Origin: Methylovirgula sp.
GTDB taxonomy: Bacteria > Pseudomonadota > Alphaproteobacteria > Rhizobiales > Beijerinckiaceae
Reading direction: 5' to 3'
NCBI RefSeq assembly: GCF_037200945.1
Contig: NZ_JBBCGP010000001.1
Span: 2,540,501-2,604,500, forward strand
DNA: 64,000 bases
The notes under the pieces were generated by a model that saw nothing but the letters and a program-made list of their open reading frames with translations, searched no databases and was not told the DNA's origin. How positions within the stretch are numbered: position 1 is the stretch's first letter; every line of letters starts with the position of its first letter. Below, one piece after another: positions 59,252 through 64,000 of this stretch. The position numbers and the translations under genes are program-made.

Positions 59252-60727
59252 TCACTGCAGAGTGCGGCGACTGCCGCTTGAGAAAGGGGGGTGTTGGGCG
59301 GGACGGACGCCGTCGATGAGCCAGGCGGCGACGAGCAAGGAAACTCCGATCGCAGCAACCGCAACGGTGAAGGCATGGGCGACAATCAAGGGGCTCGATC
59401 GTCCGTCCATCATTGCGTAGAATAATCCGCCGATCAGAGCGATGCTGAGCGAGCCGCTGATTTGTAAGATGGAGCTTACCAAGCCCGCGCTGAGCCCCGC
59501 CCAACGACCGTCGATACGTTCAACGACGGTCCGGACGAGCGTCGGTAGTGCGAATCCTTGTCCAATTCCGATCAGAATGGTCGTGAGTGACGTGACCGTT
59601 CCAAAATCGAGAAATGCAGCGATGGCAGAGCTAAACATCCCTGTCGCCAGAACGATCATCGCAAATGTCGGCGCGCGGCGGCCAAGCCCCTTGGTAAGGC
59701 CCGCGCTGAACAGCGGGCTGATCGCGAAGCCGAACGCAAATGGCATGATGGCAAGGCCTGCCTCAAGCGGCGTACGGCCCAGCGCATCCTGCTGATAGAT
59801 CGAGAAGACCAGAAAGAAGGCGGCAAATGCGTTGTAGAGAAGCGTGGCGGTCAGACCACGCACCAGGCCCGGTGCTGCAAGGATCCCCGGCGGGAACAGC
59901 GGATCGCGTCCGCGCGCGACAACGCGCTTCTCGTAGAACCAGAAGATTATGAAAAGTGGGAAAGCGGACGTGAGGAGGGTTATTACCCAGACTGGCCAGC
60001 CATGTTCGGGGCCTTCGACGATTGGAATGATCATGGCAGTCAGGGCTGCCGCTAAGAGGATGACGCCGCCAATATCGAGGCGCTGAGCTCGATCGTCGCG
60101 TGTTTCTCGCAACAGGATGATCGAAAGCGGAATAACGACAGCGATAATCGGCAGATTGACGAGAAAAATGCTCCGCCAGCCGAGGCCGAATGGGTTGATG
60201 GCAACCAGCAGGCCGCCGAGCAATTGGCCGAGGATGGCTCCCAATCCGAAGGTCGCCGCGTAATAGCCCATTGCTTTCGGCCGCTCGTGCTCCGGGAAAA
60301 GGACGCGGATAGTGGCAAGCGATTGCGGCATGAGAATCGCTGCGAAACCACCTTGGACGATGCGGCTAATGACGAGGGCGTTGGCCGACGATGCGATCCC
60401 GCAGGCGAGCGAGGCGAGAGCGAAACCAATGATGCCGATGAGGAAGATCAGGCGTCGGCCGAAAATATCGCCAAGACGTCCGCCGGTGATAAGGAGCACG
60501 GCATAGGCGCAGGCATAGCCGGACAGGACGAGTTCAATGGCGGCCGGCGTCGCCTTGAGATCTGATTGAATCGATGGCAGCGCGATGTTGACGATGAAGA
60601 AATCGACCGGCGACAGCAGTGTGCCCGCCAGCATGACGAATAGGGCAGGCCAGCGGCGGGATTCCAGGCTAGCTCCCTTAAACGAAGGAGAGACGGCCCG
60701 CTCCGACAATGAGGAGGTCTCGCTCAC
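59252..60727 (-). CDS. DHA2-family MFS exporter (QacA/SmvA-like)
   Basis: The 491-residue transporter has about fourteen membrane segments. Motif D1 is in SPVDFFIVNIALPSI, motif A in GRLGDIFGRRLIFL and motif C in LGAILGQLLGGLL. It resembles single-component exporters for cationic biocides and antibiotics, without HlyD or OMF partners. A perfect GGAACC palindrome precedes it, matching one before the TetR gene upstream. Azoreductase and aldo/keto reductase follow in the same direction, suggesting an export-plus-reduction response to electrophiles. Confidence 0.9.
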   Translation of the reverse strand: MSETSSLSERAVSPSFKGASLESRRWPALFVMLAGTLLSPVDFFIVNIALPSIQSDLKATPAAIELVLSGYACAYAVLLITGGRLGDIFGRRLIFLIGIIGFALASLACGIASSANALVISRIVQGGFAAILMPQSLATIRVLFPEHERPKAMGYYAATFGLGAILGQLLGGLLVAINPFGLGWRSIFLVNLPIIAVVIPLSIILLRETRDDRAQRLDIGGVILLAAALTAMIIPIVEGPEHGWPVWVITLLTSAFPLFIIFWFYEKRVVARGRDPLFPPGILAAPGLVRGLTATLLYNAFAAFFLVFSIYQQDALGRTPLEAGLAIMPFAFGFAISPLFSAGLTKGLGRRAPTFAMIVLATGMFSSAIAAFLDFGTVTSLTTILIGIGQGFALPTLVRTVVERIDGRWAGLSAGLVSSILQISGSLSIALIGGLFYAMMDGRSSPLIVAHAFTVAVAAIGVSLLVAAWLIDGVRPAQHPPFSSGSRRTLQ

Positions 60728-60740
60728 GGCAGCCTTTCAA

Positions 60741-60756
60741 GGAACCAATCGGTTCC
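60741..60756. promoter_or_regulatory. TetR-type operator before the MFS gene
   Basis: GGAACC-AATC-GGTTCC is a perfect 6-bp-arm palindrome 14 bases before the MFS start. It shares GGAACC-N3-CGGT with the site at 61395-61408 ahead of the TetR gene. Confidence 0.7.
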
Positions 60757-60773
60757 AAAATGGACAAAGGAAG

Positions 60774-61364
60774 TCATTCGAGTGCGGCCATCGCAATGTC
60801 GACGATCTCCAACATTTCCTTCTTCGTCCGACCGGTCTTTCCGAGGACTCCGAGGCCTTCGATCAAACACAGGAGGAAGCGCGAAAGTGCTTCGGGACTG
60901 TTGCGCGAGGTGATCTCCCCGGAAGCCTGGCCTCTTTCAATTGCCTCCCGTAGAAAGCCCTCCATGCGGGCGAAGGTACGTCTAAGGCGTTCCTTCACTT
61001 CGGCGTCTTTAGAAGCCATTTCCGTCGTCGATCCGACAACAAGGCAACCGCGCTCGCCACTCGCAAGGGACGATGCCTGAGCGATCGCCTTCAGCGCCGC
61101 ACGGACCGCTTCCTTCGGTGAGCCCGAAGCAAGCCGCTGCCTGAGCCCTTCGGTGTTAACCGCGGTATAGCGGTCAAGAGCCATGAGGAAGAGCGTTTTC
61201 TTGTCGGTAAAGGCTTTGTAGAGGCTCCCCCGCGTGAGCCCTGTTCCCTCCAGCAGATGATTGAGCGAGGTGCCTTCGTAACCATGAGTTTGAAACACCT
61301 CCATCGCGTCATGAACCGCGTCGTTCACATCGAACTCCCTCGGCCGTCCACGATAGCGTGACAT
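60774..61364 (-). CDS. TetR-family regulator
   Basis: From the ATG at 61364 the protein is about 196 residues (a start at 61382 adds six). The helix-turn-helix is MEVFQTHGYEGTSLNHLLEGTGLTRGSLYKAFTDKKTLF-like (part shown), typical of the AcuR/YcdC-type subgroup with a Cys-containing ASGERGCLVVGS segment in the ligand domain that may sense electrophiles. It is upstream of the MFS gene on the same strand. Matching palindromes before itself and the MFS gene indicate autoregulation and control of the exporter-reductase operon. Confidence 0.88.
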   Translation of the reverse strand: MSRYRGRPREFDVNDAVHDAMEVFQTHGYEGTSLNHLLEGTGLTRGSLYKAFTDKKTLFLMALDRYTAVNTEGLRQRLASGSPKEAVRAALKAIAQASSLASGERGCLVVGSTTEMASKDAEVKERLRRTFARMEGFLREAIERGQASGEITSRNSPEALSRFLLCLIEGLGVLGKTGRTKKEMLEIVDIAMAALE

Positions 61365-61394
61365 GTTCCGCTGCTTAACCATAGATTATATATA

Positions 61395-61408
61395 GACCGA
61401 ACGGTTCC
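61395..61408. promoter_or_regulatory. TetR-type operator before the tetR gene
   Basis: GACCGAACGGTTCC contains ACCG-AA-CGGT and, read leftward, begins GGAACCGTTCGGTC, matching the site at 60741-60756 except for the central bases and the last arm positions. It lies about 30 bases upstream of the regulator start in an AT-rich promoter-like stretch. Confidence 0.65.
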
Positions 61409-61497
61409 GAATATCAATACGCTTATGTTCCCTCTCTAAAAAGTCACCCTCATCGAACGGATCGACGAGTCTTCCAATCGGCGGCATCGATGCGGCG

Positions 61498-61734
61498 GTG
61501 AGTGGCGAAGTCAGCTGGCGACATGCCTTCGGCGCTCTCACGCCGATCTCAACTTCGTCCTTCACCGGTGGTAGCCCGTTCGATATTGCGGGCGTCCTTA
61601 TTGCAAGGGATGCGGCCGTGACAGAAGTCGGCCTTGACTTCCACGTCGCGCCGAATGCGACGCTCGGGATTTCCTATAACGGCAGTACGCCGCAAATGGA
61701 ATTGAGCAGAGCGTACTCGGTACGTTTGACTTAA
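61498..61734 (+). pseudogene. Remnant of an autotransporter outer-membrane beta-barrel
   Basis: The 78-codon frame, ending at 61734, carries the last strands of an autotransporter barrel: GEVSWRHAFGALTPISTSSF, GGSPFDIAGVLIARDAAVTEVGLDFHV and NATLGISYNG. The family normally ends in an aromatic residue of a final strand, whereas this frame ends AYSVRLT, so even the C-terminus is altered. No passenger domain or upstream barrel is seen in the 110 bases before it. It is therefore a decayed 3' end, left after loss of a large surface-protein gene. Confidence 0.7.
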
Positions 61735-61967
61735 AGCTTTGAGCTAAACTTATGCCGCATGCACCGAGCGGTAACGTCCACTCCATTGAACCTAACGCTG
61801 TTAGCTTTCAGTCTACTCTCGGTCGGATTGGCTGGCTGACAGCCCAATCGGCATGGTGCCTGAGACCTAAAACACGGATCCAGAGATGATCACAAAGTCC
61901 CCCAAGAACCGACCTAGCATTGTGCCGAGCCGCTCGCCTGATGTAGAGGCCAGAATCCGCCGGTGAC

Positions 61968-62468
61968 TCAGCCAGCATGTGATGCCCCATTGACTGCGAC
62001 GCCTAGCTTTTGAACCATGGCGACGAGCATAGTATTTTGGTACTCAAGGTGACGCAGGATCACCTCTATTTCCTCCTCCGCCCTGACGTTGACATCCAAG
62101 TCATGTTCGGCGCGTGCCTCAGCATAGCGGCCCTGGACATTTTGACCGACCATAATAAGCGGCATCAGCAGAAGCTGAATGACGTTCGAAATAAAAAGCC
62201 AGAATACGAACGCCATCGGCGGATCGAACTGCCACGCCCGTGGGGCCAATAGATTCCAACCCAACCAAAGGGCTGTCCATGCAAAAATAATTAGAAAGAA
62301 TCCCATCGATCCCACGCGGACTGTGATCCACAGCGCCAAGCGGTCCATTGGCGTAATCTTCTCCTCAAGAACGGTCCTGTGAATGTTCCGCAGCGGACGG
62401 CGGCGTTTGATAACGGCATCAACCGATGGTGGCTGTCGCGTCGGCGACTGAAGCGATCCTGTGCCCAT
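61968..62468 (-). CDS. DUF1003 membrane protein
   Basis: The 166-residue protein has the DUF1003 layout: a polar lead of about 45 residues, two membrane helices (GSMGFFLIIFAWTALWLGWN and FVFWLFISNVIQLLLMPLIM) and a C-terminal helix with AEHDLDVNVRAEEEIEVILRHL. The family is widespread in bacteria with unknown function. A clear ribosome site is not seen at 62468. The 233 bases downstream to the autotransporter remnant hold no gene. Confidence 0.8.
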   Translation of the reverse strand: MGTGSLQSPTRQPPSVDAVIKRRRPLRNIHRTVLEEKITPMDRLALWITVRVGSMGFFLIIFAWTALWLGWNLLAPRAWQFDPPMAFVFWLFISNVIQLLLMPLIMVGQNVQGRYAEARAEHDLDVNVRAEEEIEVILRHLEYQNTMLVAMVQKLGVAVNGASHAG

Positions 62469-62786
62469 ACTTTAGGACTCCTACATCGGCGTAAATGGGC
62501 TTGGCCGAGCAAACGTTGCTCCGGATTACCCAGTGTGGACAGAGTATCCCCGCTCAAGCCCAAAGCAATCCCGACTTGGCTGAGCTCCGCGGGGATGAGC
62601 ATCATGACCTCAACTGGTTTGCAAGTGAATTGCTTTATGGATTGGCGAGTGGGTAAATTTGGGCTTCACAACCGGCTGCGAGTGCGGCGTTTTTGAAGGC
62701 TTCCGGATTCACATACATGCCTCTCAGGAGTTTTTCGTCGGTAATGGTGTTATTTGCTTCCGTATCGTTGGATCGGATAGATACCT
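62469..62786. other. Intergenic region upstream of nicotinate phosphoribosyltransferase
   Basis: Divergent gap of 318 bases between the DUF1003 gene and pncB. No gene or riboswitch fold is recognised; promoters for both are expected here. Confidence 0.45.
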
Positions 62787-64000
62787 ATGACCTTCATAGA
62801 CATTGCGACTCGCACTTATAATCATAATTTTCGGCTTGATCCGATCGCGCGCAGCTTACTCGATACCGATTTTTACAAATTGCTGATGCTGCAGATGATC
62901 TGGAAGTTGCACCCGGAGGTCGAAGCGACATTTTCACTCATAAACCGGACCAAGTCCGTGCGCCTCGCCGAGGTCATCGATGAGAACGAGCTACGCGCCC
63001 AACTTGATCATGCTCGGACAGTGCGGTTCACAAAGAAGGAACTCATTTGGCTGGCTGGGAACAGCTCTTATGGCAAAACACAAATGTTCAGTGCCGAGTT
63101 CATTGTGTGGCTTGCCGACTTTCGCTTGCCAGATTACGAGCTCCGTATGAACGAGGGCCAATTTGAACTGAACTTCGCAGGCCCGTGGACTCATACGACG
63201 ATGTGGGAGATTCCGGCGCTGGCAATCATCAGCGAGCTCAGGTCCCGCGCCGCGATGCGCAACAAGGGCCGCTTCGCGCTCGATGTGCTTTATGCTCGCG
63301 CCAAAGCCAAGCTTTGGCAAAAGGTCGAACGGCTGCACGCTTTGCCGGATCTCATAATTTCAGATTTCGGCACGCGACGGCGGCACGGCTTTCTCTGGCA
63401 ACGCTGGTGTGTCGAGGCGCTCAAAGAGGGGCTCGGCAATCGTTTTATCGGCACGTCGAATGTGCTGCTCGCGATGGATGCGGACCTGGAGGCGATCGGC
63501 ACCAACGCACATGAGCTGCCGATGGTCGAAGCCGCGCTCGCCAACAACGATGCTGAATTGGCGGAGGCGCCTTATCGTGTCCTGGAGCAATGGCGCAGCC
63601 AATATGCCGGCAATCTGCTGATCGCGTTGCCGGATACATTCGGTACGGCTGCCTTTCTGCACCAGGCGCCCGACTGGCTTGCCGGTTGGACCGGATTCCG
63701 CCCCGATAGTGCCCCGCCAATTTCCGCGGGCGAGGAGATTATCGCGTGGTGGAAGGAACACGGAGTTGATCCGCGCAGCAAATTGCTGATTTTTTCCGAC
63801 GGTATGGACATCGATAGTATCGAACAGGCTTACCATCACTTCCATGGCCGAGTGCGAACGAGCTTCGGCTGGGGCACCAATCTCACCAACGATTTCCGCG
63901 GCTGCGATCCCGATGGGATGGATGGCCTGGACGCAATTTCGCTCGTCTGCAAGGCAACGTCTGTCAACGGAAGGCCGGCCGTTAAGCTGTCTGACAATCC
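62787..64000 (+). CDS. pncB: Nicotinate phosphoribosyltransferase, 5' part
   Basis: The frame opens at the ATG at 62787 and runs off the window end with about 404 codons and no stop. The reading shows pncB features: LLDTDFYKLLMLQMIWK near the N-terminus (substrate site), SLINRTKSVRLAE, ELIWLAGNSSYG, GPWTHTTMWEIPALAII, ISDFGTRRRHGFLWQ, GTSNVLLAM, DTFGTAAFL and SFGWGTNLTND. The enzyme makes nicotinate mononucleotide from nicotinate and PRPP in the NAD salvage pathway. The autophosphorylated His is probably the one in RRRHGF. About 30 residues at the C-terminus are likely to lie beyond the window. Confidence 0.95.
   Translation, partial: MTFIDIATRTYNHNFRLDPIARSLLDTDFYKLLMLQMIWKLHPEVEATFSLINRTKSVRLAEVIDENELRAQLDHARTVRFTKKELIWLAGNSSYGKTQMFSAEFIVWLADFRLPDYELRMNEGQFELNFAGPWTHTTMWEIPALAIISELRSRAAMRNKGRFALDVLYARAKAKLWQKVERLHALPDLIISDFGTRRRHGFLWQRWCVEALKEGLGNRFIGTSNVLLAMDADLEAIGTNAHELPMVEAALANNDAELAEAPYRVLEQWRSQYAGNLLIALPDTFGTAAFLHQAPDWLAGWTGFRPDSAPPISAGEEIIAWWKEHGVDPRSKLLIFSDGMDIDSIEQAYHHFHGRVRTSFGWGTNLTNDFRGCDPDGMDGLDAISLVCKATSVNGRPAVKLSDN

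Noticed and set aside
1..64000. CRISPR array, rRNA, prophage or defence island
   Set aside because: No regularly spaced repeats, no rRNA sequence, no phage structural genes or recognised defence operons were seen.

Overview
The window reads as chromosomal DNA of a methylotrophic alphaproteobacterium of the order Rhizobiales/Hyphomicrobiales. The evidence is GC-rich coding, a full calcium-type methanol dehydrogenase (mxa) gene set, an exopolysaccharide locus of the ExoP/GumC kind, an ScfR-type regulator divergent from isocitrate lyase, and Rhizobiales-type small envelope proteins. A methylotroph of the Beijerinckiaceae or Methylocystaceae fits, but that is inference. No methane monooxygenase, rRNA, tRNA or CRISPR array is visible.

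Layout. 0.06-0.95 kb: a stand-alone receiver protein and a DUF423 membrane protein. 1.1-9.5 kb: exopolysaccharide locus, with a polymerase-like membrane protein overlapping an Asp-box (sialidase-like) protein, a leftward operon of export lipoprotein, GT4 glycosyltransferase and polyprenyl-phosphate sugar transferase, and a rightward Wzz/GumC-type protein whose kinase domain has lost its Walker motifs. 9.6-16.7 kb: AmpG-type permease, EthD protein, an EmrAB pump with a divergent TetR gene and a 9-bp-arm palindrome, a 2Fe-2S protein paired with an M24 metallopeptidase-fold protein, and a YdfG-type dehydrogenase.

16.9-33.8 kb: the methylotrophy island. mxaF is followed by a strong terminator, then mxaJ, G, I, R, S, A, C, K and L run in one direction, often with 4-bp stop/start overlaps. 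A short c-type cytochrome broken by one extra T in a T-run ends the operon. A YVTN propeller gene and mxaD lie on the opposite strand, and a NarX-type kinase with a LuxR-type regulator (MxaY/MxaB-like) follows. Two paralogous small exported proteins with two cysteines at identical spacing lie at either end of the island; their function is unknown.

33.9-45.8 kb: a zinc-ribbon protein divergent from a MocR-type regulator, a DNA glycosylase, an envelope stress-like trio (coiled coil, PRC-barrel, HdeD), an AraC regulator, CorA, and ScfR divergent from aceA, which suggests a glyoxylate shunt. 46.0-50.2 kb: a scarred accessory patch with an IS3-family element lacking visible target duplications, a TetR C-terminal fragment, a DUF309 protein and a HepT/MntA module whose toxin gene is frame-disrupted. 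50.3-61.4 kb: GntR regulator, a second EmrAB-like pump with its own outer-membrane factor, a universal stress protein, Ohr, and a TetR-MFS-azoreductase-aldo/keto reductase group with a repeated GGAACC operator. 61.5-64 kb: an autotransporter barrel remnant, a DUF1003 protein and the 5' part of nicotinate phosphoribosyltransferase, cut by the window end.
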